A stretch of 29,164 nt of DNA from a virus. Positions 1 through 6,842 of this stretch are shown piece after piece (position 1 is the first letter of the stretch; the number at the start of each line of letters is the position of its first letter). The translations under genes and the position numbers were made by a program. The notes beneath the pieces are model-generated. The model ran no database searches. It was given only the letters and a program-made list of their open reading frames with translations, and was not told the DNA's origin. The stretch lies in the IMG/VR virus record IMGVR_UViG_3300031851_004359, positions 1-29,164 of that record; one strand, 5' to 3'.

Positions 1-366
1 GATACAGTTGCTATAAACAACTTAGGCCGGGTTGCATTTATACCTGAATTTGTAAAACGTGACAAACACGAAACAGGACTTACAAAAGAGATTCGTGTAG
101 AGTATCGTGACAGTCAATACCTAGGCAAAGAAAAAGATGTTGTTGAAGGTGTTATTAAAATACTAGACAAGCGTTACAGCACACAGTGGGAGAGCTATAA
201 CTATACAGCAGTTATGGATAATAACCTTGTTTCTTTTATGAACAAGTTCGAACATAATGTAGGCGATATGAAACGTATCAAAGCCAAAGTAAAATCACAA
301 ACACAAAATAAACTATTCAGCGCAAACGAAACACGTCTTAATTACGTAAAACTATACAAGGTATAG
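1..366 (+). CDS. 3' end of an unidentified phage gene (partial)
   Basis: The reading frame is open from base 1 to a TAG at 364-366, giving the last 121 residues of a protein whose start lies outside the window. The fragment is rich in charged residues (many K, E, R and N), soluble in character, and has no membrane segment. I recognise no family motif. It ends two bases before the tilS start, so the two genes are probably co-transcribed. Codon use (AGT, GTA, CTA, ACA) matches the following genes. Coding status is well supported by frame and context; function is unknown. Confidence 0.75.
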   Translation, partial: DTVAINNLGRVAFIPEFVKRDKHETGLTKEIRVEYRDSQYLGKEKDVVEGVIKILDKRYSTQWESYNYTAVMDNNLVSFMNKFEHNVGDMKRIKAKVKSQTQNKLFSANETRLNYVKLYKV

Positions 367-367
367 T

Positions 368-970
368 ATGATTAAACTACAAGGTAAATTACCATACAGA
401 ATTAATGTGGCTGTTAGTGGAGGTGTTGACAGTATGGTTGCACTTGACTTTCTTAAGCGCAAACATCTAGTAAAAGTACTTCATTATAATCATAAAACAG
501 GACATTCGGACGAAGCTGAAGCGTTTGTAACTAGATACTGTGGAGATAATAATATTTCGCTTTTAACAGACAAGTGTAAAGTAACAGCACCGCTTGGACG
601 AAGCAGAGAATGTTTTTGGAGAGAACAACGATATAATTTTTTCGACAAACATAATGACTGTCCTTTAGTTACTGCTCACACATTAGATGATTGTGTTGAA
701 ACTTGGATCTTTAGTAGTCTTAACGGAACAGGAAAGATTGTACCTTATCGTAGAAATCATATTGTACGACCTTTAAGAAAAACACGTAAACGTGACTTAG
801 AGCTTTGGGCCAATCTTAATAATGTTCCTTACGTTACTGATCCTAGTAATAACGACATATCATTTAGAAGAAACTATATTAGACATAACCTTATGCCACA
901 CGCTTTAGAAGTCAATCCTGGATTATTTAAAGTAATTGGTAAAAAGGTTCAAGAAGACGAACAACGGTAA
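368..970 (+). CDS. tilS: tRNA(Ile)-lysidine synthase, compact N-terminal-domain form
   Basis: TilS uses ATP to join lysine to C34 of tRNA-Ile(CAU), which changes both decoding (AUG to AUA) and charging (Met to Ile). The 200-residue protein has the PP-loop SGGVDS (17-22), the HTLDDCVET motif (104-112) that in TilS is H-x-x-D-D-x-x-E-T, the DPSNND segment (158-163) and the RRNYIRHNLMP segment (167-177). These are the hallmarks of the TilS catalytic domain. Escherichia coli TilS is about 430 residues, so the C-terminal tRNA-binding domains are missing; this is a catalytic-domain-only form. No tRNA-Ile(CAU) gene is in the window, so the target is either a host tRNA or a phage tRNA elsewhere. The start is two bases after the previous stop, with AAGG just upstream. 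Confidence 0.9.
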   Translation: MIKLQGKLPYRINVAVSGGVDSMVALDFLKRKHLVKVLHYNHKTGHSDEAEAFVTRYCGDNNISLLTDKCKVTAPLGRSRECFWREQRYNFFDKHNDCPLVTAHTLDDCVETWIFSSLNGTGKIVPYRRNHIVRPLRKTRKRDLELWANLNNVPYVTDPSNNDISFRRNYIRHNLMPHALEVNPGLFKVIGKKVQEDEQR

Positions 971-1014
971 ATACAATATCACACTATACAATTTACAACA
1001 CAAGGAGAAAGACT

Positions 1015-1224
1015 ATGAGTAAAAAAATTACTTTTGAAGAATCCTTAGGCGATAGCGATTGGGGATTAATTATAGACAGTAAGGGACAATTAAAAGGACT
1101 GTTTATTCCAGACGGGGCATCCGAAGACGATGTACCAGAAACTATTGTTAACATGTGTATTACACAATTTAATATTAATCCTGATGAATTTTATAGCGAA
1201 GAACGACCGTCGCTTTTACATTGA
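1015..1224 (+). CDS. Hypothetical acidic protein, 69 aa
   Basis: A 69-residue acidic soluble protein. A good ribosome-binding site (AAGGAGA) lies upstream of the ATG. The middle holds a GLFIPDGASEDDVPETIV stretch, which suggests a small alpha/beta fold, but I recognise no named domain. It lies between tilS and another small gene in the same direction, in the kind of small-gene run that marine T4-like phages use for host takeover. Function unknown. Confidence 0.75.
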   Translation: MSKKITFEESLGDSDWGLIIDSKGQLKGLFIPDGASEDDVPETIVNMCITQFNINPDEFYSEERPSLLH

Positions 1225-1234
1225 ATAATACAAT

Positions 1235-1465
1235 ATGACACCTATAGAAATATTTGAATACAAGAATCGTTGGAAGCCTGGCTATAGTGTCAGGCTTCAC
1301 AGCGACTTAGTTAACGAAGGCAAGACCTGGTGTAGACGTAACTGTGAAAGACACCAATGGAGTATGACTGACTGGACAGACAACTATGAACATACTTTCC
1401 ATTTCGAACATCAAGATGACAGTTTAATATTTGAAACACTTTGGCCTAAATTTATTAACCAATAA
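1235..1465 (+). CDS. Hypothetical protein, 76 aa
   Basis: A 76-residue protein rich in aromatic residues and histidine (several W, H and F), with two cysteines in the CRRNC segment near residue 36. There is no transmembrane segment or signal peptide. The start lies 10 bases after the previous stop, without a strong Shine-Dalgarno sequence, so translation may be coupled. The next feature downstream is a consensus promoter, so this is probably the last gene of its transcription unit. Function unknown. Confidence 0.7.
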   Translation: MTPIEIFEYKNRWKPGYSVRLHSDLVNEGKTWCRRNCERHQWSMTDWTDNYEHTFHFEHQDDSLIFETLWPKFINQ

Positions 1466-1468
1466 TAC

Positions 1469-1497
1469 TTGACACACAGTTAATTTGAGCGTATACT
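1469..1497 (+). promoter_or_regulatory. Sigma70-type promoter for the metallophosphoesterase-clpP operon
   Basis: TTGACA at 1469-1474, a 17-base spacer, and TATACT at 1492-1497. It lies 30 bases upstream of the ATG at 1527 and fits the same pattern as six other promoters in the window. Host RNA polymerase should use it early or mid infection. Confidence 0.8.
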
Positions 1498-1526
1498 TAA
1501 TGTATATTCAAACATAGGACACGGTC

Positions 1527-2051
1527 ATGGCAAAAACTTTCGTAATTAGTGATACCCACTTTAACCATGCCGGTATCCTTGAATTCAAAGATTACATCGG
1601 TAAGCCTGTTAGAGGTTTTGATTCTATTGAACAGATGAACCAGTGTATGTTAGACAATTGGAACGATACAGTTGGTCCTAAAGATACCGTTATCCACTGT
1701 GGTGACGTATTGTTTGGTCTCGACAAAGTTGATTGGTTAACTGCAAACTTTGCAAAGTTACCTGGTAAGAAAAGACTTGTTCTTGGAAACCATGATAACC
1801 CAAAGCATCTTGCACCGTTCTTCAAAGACATTCAAATGTGGATAGACATGAGCGACAAAGGCTTTTTGTTTAGTCACACCCCACAGCATGCGAGTACACT
1901 TGCTGAAAGTCATAGATTTGGAACAGGTAAAGTTTTAAACGTTCATGGACATATCCACACTAATCCTTCTCCGGAAGGACCATACAAGTGTGTTTGTGTT
2001 GAGCAAACTAACTTTACTCCTGTAGATATCGAGACTTTACATGCAGGGTGA
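1527..2051 (+). CDS. Calcineurin-like metallophosphoesterase
   Basis: A 174-residue member of the calcineurin-like phosphoesterase superfamily, which hydrolyses phosphomono- or diesters with a dinuclear metal centre. The metal-binding motifs appear in order: SDTHF (8-12), GD (59-60), GNHD (87-90), SHTP (116-119) and VHGHIH (139-144). The length is that of the minimal catalytic fold, without accessory domains. Similar proteins are common in marine T4-like phages, where the substrate is unknown; nucleotide, RNA or nucleic-acid ends are all possible. It is the first gene after the promoter at 1469, and its 3' end overlaps the next start by 11 bases. Confidence 0.9.
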   Translation: MAKTFVISDTHFNHAGILEFKDYIGKPVRGFDSIEQMNQCMLDNWNDTVGPKDTVIHCGDVLFGLDKVDWLTANFAKLPGKKRLVLGNHDNPKHLAPFFKDIQMWIDMSDKGFLFSHTPQHASTLAESHRFGTGKVLNVHGHIHTNPSPEGPYKCVCVEQTNFTPVDIETLHAG

Positions 2052-2262
2052 ATGGAAGATACTAAAAGAACTTGCTCTTGAAGCAGACACAGTTGACCCT
2101 ATTGATTGGGGTCAACTGAACATATCTGAAGATGAAGCATTTAATCTTATGGCGATGCATGTACAAGAAATGGAAAATAATCACTTGACATTGAAAGCAG
2201 TATGTGTTAAACTAATGGTAGAGAACTTTGTATTAAACTTAAAACTTATGGGGAAGCAATGA
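2041..2262 (+). CDS. Hypothetical helical protein, 73 aa
   Basis: A 73-residue, mainly alpha-helical acidic protein (many E, L and M). The start lies inside the end of the metallophosphoesterase gene (11-base overlap) and the end overlaps the next start in an ATGA arrangement, so translation is probably coupled in both directions. No motif is recognised. Confidence 0.75.
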   Translation: MQGEWKILKELALEADTVDPIDWGQLNISEDEAFNLMAMHVQEMENNHLTLKAVCVKLMVENFVLNLKLMGKQ

Positions 2263-2489
2263 AAGAAGTATTTGATGATAAATGTACAGTTACTTGTACT
2301 AATAACGATAAAGTAGCAGAAGCAGAAGTCGATCAATTTAGAGATAAAGAATCTATGAATGTTTATATGGCCACAAACAAAATTCATATGAAATATAACG
2401 GCCGTGTGTATGTAGGCAGTGCGTTTGGATTTGAATTTACAACCCCAGGGCCAGGATCATACAAAGTAAAAGACGGAGGACTACGATGA
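2259..2489 (+). CDS. Hypothetical protein, 76 aa
   Basis: A 76-residue protein with an N-terminal CTVTC pair of cysteines and a C-terminal half rich in G, Y and F, consistent with a small beta fold. The start is ATGA-coupled to the preceding gene, and its stop overlaps the following ATG by four bases. I recognise no family. Its place in an unbroken coupled operon supports coding. Confidence 0.75.
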   Translation: MKEVFDDKCTVTCTNNDKVAEAEVDQFRDKESMNVYMATNKIHMKYNGRVYVGSAFGFEFTTPGPGSYKVKDGGLR

Positions 2490-2680
2490 ATAACAAATAT
2501 GATGGACCACTTGTAAGTGCGTTTAATACTGATCCAGAAGGTGTTATTAAACAAGAACTAATTACATATCGAATCAAAGATGGTATGCTACGTAAAGAAA
2601 CAACGTCACGTAGATTTAATAAAGATCAAACTGACTGGCACGATTCACAATCAACAGATCCTATGATGGAGGTCAAATAA
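2486..2680 (+). CDS. Hypothetical protein, 64 aa
   Basis: A 64-residue hydrophilic protein with many charged residues in its second half ([16 protein letters not shown]). It is coupled by a four-base overlap with the upstream gene and a one-base overlap with clpP, with a GGAGG-type ribosome site for clpP inside its last codons. No recognisable domain. Confidence 0.75.
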   Translation: MNNKYDGPLVSAFNTDPEGVIKQELITYRIKDGMLRKETTSRRFNKDQTDWHDSQSTDPMMEVK

Positions 2681-3297
2681 TGCCCTTAGTACCTATGGTA
2701 GTTGAGCAAGAAGCTCGCGGAGAACGTTCATACGATATTTACAGTCGTTTGATGAAAGACAGAATCATTATGCTTAATGGTCCTGTAGAAGATAATATGG
2801 CAAACTTGATTGTAGCACAAATGCTATACTTAGAAAGCGAAAATCCTGACAAGGACATTAACTTGTATATTAACTCGCCAGGTGGCGCTGTAACAGCAGG
2901 GTTGGCTATCTATGACACCATGCAGTACATCAAGTCGCCAGTACGTACTATTGTAATGGGGCAAGCATGTTCAATGGGATCGTTCTTAGCAATGTCAGGA
3001 ACAGCAGGCAAGCGTGTAGTACTACCAGAGTCGCGTACAATGATTCATAGAGTAAGCTCAGGCACACGAGGCACTTCAGGAAGTGTACATGTACAAGAGC
3101 TACAGTTTGAAGATGCACAACGAGCGTTCGAAGAGTCCAAGAAAGTAAACAAGCGTCTTACAGAGCTTTATGTTAAGCATAACACAGCTGGTAAGAAATA
3201 TGACGAACTGTTTGAAACTATGAAGTTTGATACATTCTTAACAGCACAAGAAGCCGTTGAGCATGGACTTGCTGATATGGTTGTGGAGAAACGATAA
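2680..3297 (+). CDS. clpP: ClpP-family serine protease
   Basis: A 205-residue ATP-dependent Clp protease proteolytic subunit. The catalytic triad appears to be complete: Ser98 in GQACSMGSF, His123 in TMIHR, and Asp184 in [10 protein letters not shown]. The INSPGG oxyanion segment (64-69) is present. The distance between the catalytic His and Asp is about 12 residues longer than in Escherichia coli ClpP, because of a Ser/Gly-rich insertion just after the His (about 126-136). Phage ClpP homologues are known in marine phages. The role may be host-protein turnover with host ClpX/ClpA, or capsid maturation; the sequence does not decide. It is embedded in a coupled operon with one-base overlaps on both sides. 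Confidence 0.93.
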   Translation: MPLVPMVVEQEARGERSYDIYSRLMKDRIIMLNGPVEDNMANLIVAQMLYLESENPDKDINLYINSPGGAVTAGLAIYDTMQYIKSPVRTIVMGQACSMGSFLAMSGTAGKRVVLPESRTMIHRVSSGTRGTSGSVHVQELQFEDAQRAFEESKKVNKRLTELYVKHNTAGKKYDELFETMKFDTFLTAQEAVEHGLADMVVEKR

Positions 3298-3518
3298 TGG
3301 CTGAACCAGTAGATGTAAGCAAGAAACATTTTTATATTAGTCTTGTAAAAAGTGCAGTACGTATTGTAGCAGGCGGGTTACTTGCGTATGCAGGTTACGA
3401 GTTTTGGGCTGCAAACGATTATACCGATATTATAATTGCCTACTCAGGATACTTAATGATGTTTTCAGGAGCTGCATTTATAATGGCAGAAGTATTAGGA
3501 ATTGCGGAGGAGTTGTAA
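3297..3518 (+). CDS. Small membrane protein, two TM segments
   Basis: A 73-residue protein with two hydrophobic segments (about residues 14-31 and 44-66) and short polar ends, so probably a hairpin in the inner membrane. The start overlaps the clpP stop by one base, and its own stop overlaps the next ATG by one base. The function is unknown. A role beside ClpP at the membrane is possible, but only context suggests it. Confidence 0.75.
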   Translation: MAEPVDVSKKHFYISLVKSAVRIVAGGLLAYAGYEFWAANDYTDIIIAYSGYLMMFSGAAFIMAEVLGIAEEL

Positions 3519-3874
3519 TGAATCAAGTAGAAGACACAGTAGCGCATCTTAAAGGTATTCCAACAAAAGTTGAACTAATGGAAACTTTACAAAAAGAAGT
3601 AGCAGTAGTTACATTTAAGAAACTGAATGGTGACGAGCGTGTAATGCCTTGTACACTAATTCCACAGTTTCTTCCTCCTGCTAAAAAAGATGATGCAATC
3701 ACACAAAAGAAAGTGCGTGAAATATCAGACAAGGTATGTGCAGTGTGGGCAGTTGAAGCAAAAGGATTTCGTAGTTTTCGTTACGATCGTGTAACAAATG
3801 TAGAAATTATTGCCAAAGAAGACTACAAAGTACGACTAGGAGAATTTTGGAAAAAAGGAGAAGACGATGAATAA
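3518..3874 (+). CDS. SH3-like beta-barrel protein (DUF2693-like)
   Basis: A 118-residue protein. I choose the ATG at 3518, which overlaps the preceding stop by one base and has GGAGGAG upstream; the frame is open further upstream but only inside the preceding gene. The pattern F-K-K-x-N-G-D-E-R-V-M-P-C-T-L, followed by VWAVEAKGFRSFRYDRV, matches the small SH3-barrel DUF2693 proteins that are common in marine T4-like phages. These are probably nucleic-acid or protein binding, with no known reaction. Its 3' end overlaps the next gene by eight bases. Confidence 0.8.
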   Translation: MNQVEDTVAHLKGIPTKVELMETLQKEVAVVTFKKLNGDERVMPCTLIPQFLPPAKKDDAITQKKVREISDKVCAVWAVEAKGFRSFRYDRVTNVEIIAKEDYKVRLGEFWKKGEDDE

Positions 3875-4304
3875 AATTTTAGCAACAGTAGCAATGTTTG
3901 GATTTATGTCAACCAGTGCAGTAGCAGAAACAGTACAAGATCATTATAAAACTATTACTAATCGTGTACCTTATACTGAACAAGTATGTAATTGGGTTGA
4001 TGTACCTATTTACGGACAAAGCAGTGGCAACGCAGGTGAAGGTGCATTGCTAGGAATGATCCTAGGTGGAGTAACTGGTAAAGTACTTGGTGGTAACGAC
4101 AAAGGTGCGGCAGCTGGTGCAGTTATTGGAGGCATCATTGGTGCTGATAAATCGCAAAGTAAAAAAGGTATCATTGGTTACAAACAAGAACGTAGGTGTA
4201 CAGACTACACACGTTATAATGAACAACAACAACAAGTTTACAGTCATTCAACTGTAACTTTTAACAGTGACGGAAAAACTTATACACTAAGTTTTAAGAA
4301 ATAA
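3867..4304 (+). CDS. Secreted glycine-zipper protein (17 kDa antigen-like)
   Basis: A 145-residue exported protein. An N-terminal signal peptide (K3, hydrophobic core, AVA-E cleavage near residue 20) is followed by about 30 residues with one Cys. A glycine zipper then spans about residues 50-92, with alternating GxxxG spacing (GALLGMILGGVTGKVLGG and GAVIGGIIGADK). A Gln-rich stretch and a short beta-like tail end the protein. Glycine-zipper 2TM proteins of this type (for example the rickettsial 17 kDa antigen and SlyB-like proteins) lie in the Gram-negative envelope. No lipobox Cys follows the signal sequence, so it is probably periplasmic or membrane-inserted rather than a lipoprotein. It is the last gene of the clpP operon, two genes before a TonB-dependent receptor. 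It may alter the host envelope or block superinfection (inference). Confidence 0.8.
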   Translation: MNKILATVAMFGFMSTSAVAETVQDHYKTITNRVPYTEQVCNWVDVPIYGQSSGNAGEGALLGMILGGVTGKVLGGNDKGAAAGAVIGGIIGADKSQSKKGIIGYKQERRCTDYTRYNEQQQQVYSHSTVTFNSDGKTYTLSFKK

Positions 4305-4307
4305 ATA
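4300..4307 (+). promoter_or_regulatory. Possible late-promoter box AATAAATA
   Basis: AATAAATA overlaps the stop codon of the glycine-zipper gene, eight bases before tRNA-Ser. It fits the T4-type late box, but the short distance and AT-rich context make it uncertain. Confidence 0.3.
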
Positions 4308-4314
4308 TAGAATA

Positions 4315-4404
4315 GGAAGATTGGCTGAGTGGTCGAAAGCACCGGTTTACTAAACCGACGAAGGGGTAACTCTTCCTAGGGTTCGAATCCCTAATCTTCC
4401 GCCA
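4315..4404 (+). tRNA. tRNA-Ser, anticodon ACT
   Basis: A full class II cloverleaf. The acceptor GGAAGAT pairs with ATCTTCC, the D arm is GCT/AGC, the T arm is TAGGG-TTCGAAT-CCCTA, and the long variable arm has GAAG/CTTC. Discriminator G73 and an encoded CCA follow. The anticodon loop is TTACTAA, giving anticodon ACT, which reads AGT (Ser). The top pair of the anticodon stem is a C27-A43 mismatch. Bacteria normally use GCT for the AGY box, so A34 is unusual. AGT is visibly frequent in the phage structural genes. Confidence 0.92.
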
Positions 4405-4414
4405 ATTACGGCAA

Positions 4415-4489
4415 TGGAACGTAGCATAATGGTAATGCATCGCTTTTTGGTAGCGCAGAGTATAGGTTCGAGTCCTATCGTTCCAGCCA
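4415..4489 (+). tRNA. tRNA-Gln, anticodon TTG
   Basis: Acceptor TGGAACG pairs with CGTTCCA, the D stem is GCAT/ATGC, the anticodon loop is TTTTGGT, and the T arm is ATAGG-TTCGAGT-CCTAT. Discriminator G and an encoded CCA follow. The 5' U1 is typical of tRNA-Gln. The first anticodon-stem pair (T27-C43) is mismatched. It reads CAA. Confidence 0.93.
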
Positions 4490-4497
4490 AATAAACT

Positions 4498-4571
4498 GCG
4501 GGTGTTGTGTAATGGTAAGACCTTAGCCTTCCAAGCTAATGATAGGGGTTCGATTCCCCTCACCCGCTCCA
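4498..4571 (+). tRNA. tRNA-Gly, anticodon TCC
   Basis: Acceptor GCGGGTG pairs with CACCCGC, the anticodon arm is TTAGC-CTTCCAA-GCTAA, and the T arm is AGGGG-TTCGATT-CCCCT. U73 is the expected Gly discriminator, and CCA is encoded. It reads GGA and GGG; GGA is common in these genes. Confidence 0.95.
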
Positions 4572-4593
4572 ACTTACTTGAAAGGTAAAAATA

Positions 4594-4839
4594 TTGGGAA
4601 GAGTCTTTATTGAAGAAGCAATGGATGCCACTGGCATTAATAGAACGAACTTAGTTGGAGTATGTACTCATCTAGTTCGAACAAAACAAGCAAGTAGTGC
4701 CGGAGATGCACTAAGAAGGCTCGAAGCAGGAGAATTTGATCGTTTAGATCTAGAAGAACAAATGATTGAATACTATCAAATTGAAAAACCAAAACCTGAA
4801 GTTGTCGTTTTAGACGAAGACGAAGGAGATCATGACTAA
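4594..4839 (+). CDS. Hypothetical acidic protein between tRNA genes, 81 aa
   Basis: An 81-residue protein with a helical N-terminal half (FIEEAMDATGINRTNLVGVC) and a strongly acidic tail (EVVVLDEDEGDHD). The best start is the TTG at 4594, with AAAGG about 10 bases upstream; an internal ATG at 4621 would give a protein nine residues shorter. It lies between tRNA-Gly and tRNA-Thr, so its mRNA probably comes from the same processed transcript. The N-terminal half could be a small helix-turn-helix-like fold, but I see no clear family signature. Confidence 0.65.
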   Translation: MGRVFIEEAMDATGINRTNLVGVCTHLVRTKQASSAGDALRRLEAGEFDRLDLEEQMIEYYQIEKPKPEVVVLDEDEGDHD

Positions 4840-4849
4840 GTAATTTGTT

Positions 4850-4925
4850 GCCCCTATAGCTCAGCTGGTAGAGCAACGCATTTGTAATGCGTAGGTCCGC
4901 GGTTCGAGTCCGTGTGGGGGCACCA
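4850..4925 (+). tRNA. tRNA-Thr, anticodon TGT
   Basis: Acceptor GCCCCTA pairs with TGGGGGC (one G-U pair), the D arm is GCTC/GAGC, the anticodon arm is ACGCA-TTTGTAA-TGCGT, and the T loop is TTCGAGT. Discriminator A73 and an encoded CCA follow. It reads ACA, a frequent codon in the fibre genes. Confidence 0.95.
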
Positions 4926-4940
4926 GTTCTTATAAAATAC

Positions 4941-4969
4941 TTGACATACTAAAATAAGTATGTTATTAT
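4941..4969 (+). promoter_or_regulatory. Sigma70-type promoter for the TonB-dependent receptor gene
   Basis: TTGACA at 4941-4946, a 17-base spacer, and TATTAT at 4964-4969. The receptor ATG is only seven bases after the -10 box, so a transcript starting at the normal place would have almost no leader. This predicts either leaderless translation or use of a longer transcript from upstream. Confidence 0.75.
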
Positions 4970-4975
4970 ACAATT

Positions 4976-6637
4976 ATGAAAACATATCTATTATTATTCA
5001 CAGCTCTTGCTGTGTTTTTTTGTGGCCGTGTTTCTGCTGAAGACCCAATGTATGTACATGTGCCATGGGATTGTAAATGGACAGACAATCCTCCTTGCAT
5101 AGTTATACCTGTAAGCAATTCGAATAAACTTAACGATCAAATTAGCCCTACATACAAGATATCTAAAGCCGAAATGCAAAAATATAACCTAATTGATTTG
5201 CCTAGTGTAATGAACTTTGTTCAAGGCGCAGATATAGCACAGTCAGGTCCAATAGGACAACAGGCAAGTATATTTGTTAGAGGTACAAATTCAAATCATA
5301 CACTTGTATTGTTAAACGGTATTCCAATTAATGACGCTAGTACACCAACAGGCGCACACGACTTTGGACAAGACTTTATGTTCAATGTGCATCAAATTGA
5401 AGTGTACAAAGGCAGTGCAGGCGCTCACTATGGCGCAGACGCAATAGGAGGTGCTGTAAACTTTGTAACAACAGTTAACTACCAAAAGAAAATTAGTGCT
5501 GATGCAAATACCATTGACGGCAATTATTATTGGAACACATCAAATGATTGGGACATTAGCGTATCAGGTGGAATGCATGAAAGCGAAACGCAGTCTGCTC
5601 TAGCAGGTGCTGACGAAACTGATGGTGTGAAAAATAAAACACTTGGTATAAACGTAAGTAAGTGGCTAGATTATAATTTAAATTTCACAAGCAGTCTATT
5701 TACAAGAAACACACTTACTGAAATTGACGGACACAGTCTTAGCATACAAGAAGACAAGTGGAGCGACAATACTTTTTATGCTTTCCAAACTGGACTTACA
5801 TCTTACAATACATATGGCACAAGCTCATTAGTAATGCACACACACGAATATGATAGGAAGTATGATGACGCAGACTACAGTAGTAATTCTGTTGCAATCA
5901 AAGGAGAACATAAAAAAGATAATTGGGGAGTTGGGTTTGATTGGAAACATGACATCTCAAGTGCTAACAGTCTATGGGACACGTCTGACACTAATTGGCA
6001 CAACTTAGGATTTTTTGCAAACTATAGTTATGACATATTTTCATATCATTATAGAATAGACGAAGAGTATGATAGTTATAAAATAGGATTCTTACAGCCT
6101 ATTACAGATAACTTTACCCTTAGAGGAAATCATTCAACAGGATATAAAAACTCAACTCGATATACTGATGTTGAACATTCTAACACACAAGAATTAAGTT
6201 TTGACTATAAACAGTTTACAACTACATTGTTTCAAAGTGACATTGGAGATTTAAACACGCAAGGAATTGAACTAGGATATATAAAAGATAATTTTAGATT
6301 TTTTGCAAGCCATTTAGATAGTAAGGTAGGTAGTACTCAACAACTTAGACGTCCTAACTTAACTGTAGGATTTTTACATAGTGTTGATTTAGAAGAAGAT
6401 ATGACTTTAAATACAAACTACAAATACAAAGGCAATCATCTTGATATACACAATAGTAACTGGAGTACAATCTCAATGCCTGAAGTACATTTGTTAGATG
6501 TTGGAATTACAAAACATTGGAACGGAATTGGATTTAGTGCAATGTTTAATAATGTACTAGACTATAACTATGAATCACCGCACGGATTTAGCCAAGAAGG
6601 TAGAACATTCAACTTATCACTAAGCACTAACTTCTAA
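4976..6637 (+). CDS. TonB-dependent outer-membrane receptor (BtuB-like, compact)
   Basis: A 553-residue receptor of the family that imports cobalamin, haem or siderophores across the outer membrane using TonB energy. It has a signal peptide (residues 1-21, ending VSA-E), and a possible TonB-box-like stretch CIVIPVS near 41-47. A plug domain spans about 55-168, with IFVRGTNSNHTLVLLNGIP and the IEVYKGSAGAHYGADAIGGAVNF signature. The long remainder is rich in aromatic and alternating residues and ends in the typical closing strand GRTFNLSLSTNF with terminal Phe, the outer-membrane assembly signal. It looks intact, not a remnant. BtuB is about 614 residues, so some loops are short. The ligand cannot be read from sequence. 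The downstream genes are a zinc-ribbon protein and IscU. Codon use matches the phage, so it is not a recent host insert. Confidence 0.92.
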   Translation: MKTYLLLFTALAVFFCGRVSAEDPMYVHVPWDCKWTDNPPCIVIPVSNSNKLNDQISPTYKISKAEMQKYNLIDLPSVMNFVQGADIAQSGPIGQQASIFVRGTNSNHTLVLLNGIPINDASTPTGAHDFGQDFMFNVHQIEVYKGSAGAHYGADAIGGAVNFVTTVNYQKKISADANTIDGNYYWNTSNDWDISVSGGMHESETQSALAGADETDGVKNKTLGINVSKWLDYNLNFTSSLFTRNTLTEIDGHSLSIQEDKWSDNTFYAFQTGLTSYNTYGTSSLVMHTHEYDRKYDDADYSSNSVAIKGEHKKDNWGVGFDWKHDISSANSLWDTSDTNWHNLGFFANYSYDIFSYHYRIDEEYDSYKIGFLQPITDNFTLRGNHSTGYKNSTRYTDVEHSNTQELSFDYKQFTTTLFQSDIGDLNTQGIELGYIKDNFRFFASHLDSKVGSTQQLRRPNLTVGFLHSVDLEEDMTLNTNYKYKGNHLDIHNSNWSTISMPEVHLLDVGITKHWNGIGFSAMFNNVLDYNYESPHGFSQEGRTFNLSLSTNF

Positions 6638-6649
6638 ACTAAATACAGT

Positions 6650-6811
6650 ATGTTCAATGCAGTGAAAGAAATCATATGGCATTTAACCTGCACTCAATGC
6701 AAGGGCTGGTTTACATTCGCTACTATGGAAGACACGTATTGCATTGAACGAACAACATTTCATTGTCCACATTGCGGAAAAAAAGGCAGAGCCGACAATA
6801 GTTATAAATAA
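6650..6811 (+). CDS. Small zinc-ribbon protein, 53 aa
   Basis: A 53-residue protein with two CxxC knuckles, CTQC (14-17) and CPHC (39-42), spaced as in a zinc ribbon. The first half holds WHLTCTQCKGWFTFATMED and the second TTFHCPHCGKKG. The start at 6650 lies 12 bases after the receptor stop, with no strong ribosome site, and the stop lies in the TATAAATA box upstream of iscU. Similar short zinc-ribbon proteins are frequent in marine T4-like phages. It may bind nucleic acid or another protein; function unknown. Confidence 0.8.
   Translation: MFNAVKEIIWHLTCTQCKGWFTFATMEDTYCIERTTFHCPHCGKKGRADNSYK
6803..6810 (+). promoter_or_regulatory. T4-type late-promoter box upstream of iscU
   Basis: TATAAATA is an exact match to the T4 late box. 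It lies 32 bases before the iscU ATG, the right distance for a short leader, and overlaps the stop of the zinc-ribbon gene. This predicts late expression of iscU. Confidence 0.6.
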
Positions 6812-6842
6812 ATATATTACAACTACACGAGAATAGAATATT

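Noticed and set aside
2185-2213. Internal promoter TTGACA-N17-TAAACT
   Set aside because: The -35 and spacing fit, but the -10 is weak and it lies inside a coupled operon with no gene start nearby that needs it.
4294-4572. 92-residue minus-strand frame over three tRNA genes
   Set aside because: It is antisense to tRNAs; the apparent protein pattern is the well-known artefact of reading tRNA genes backwards.
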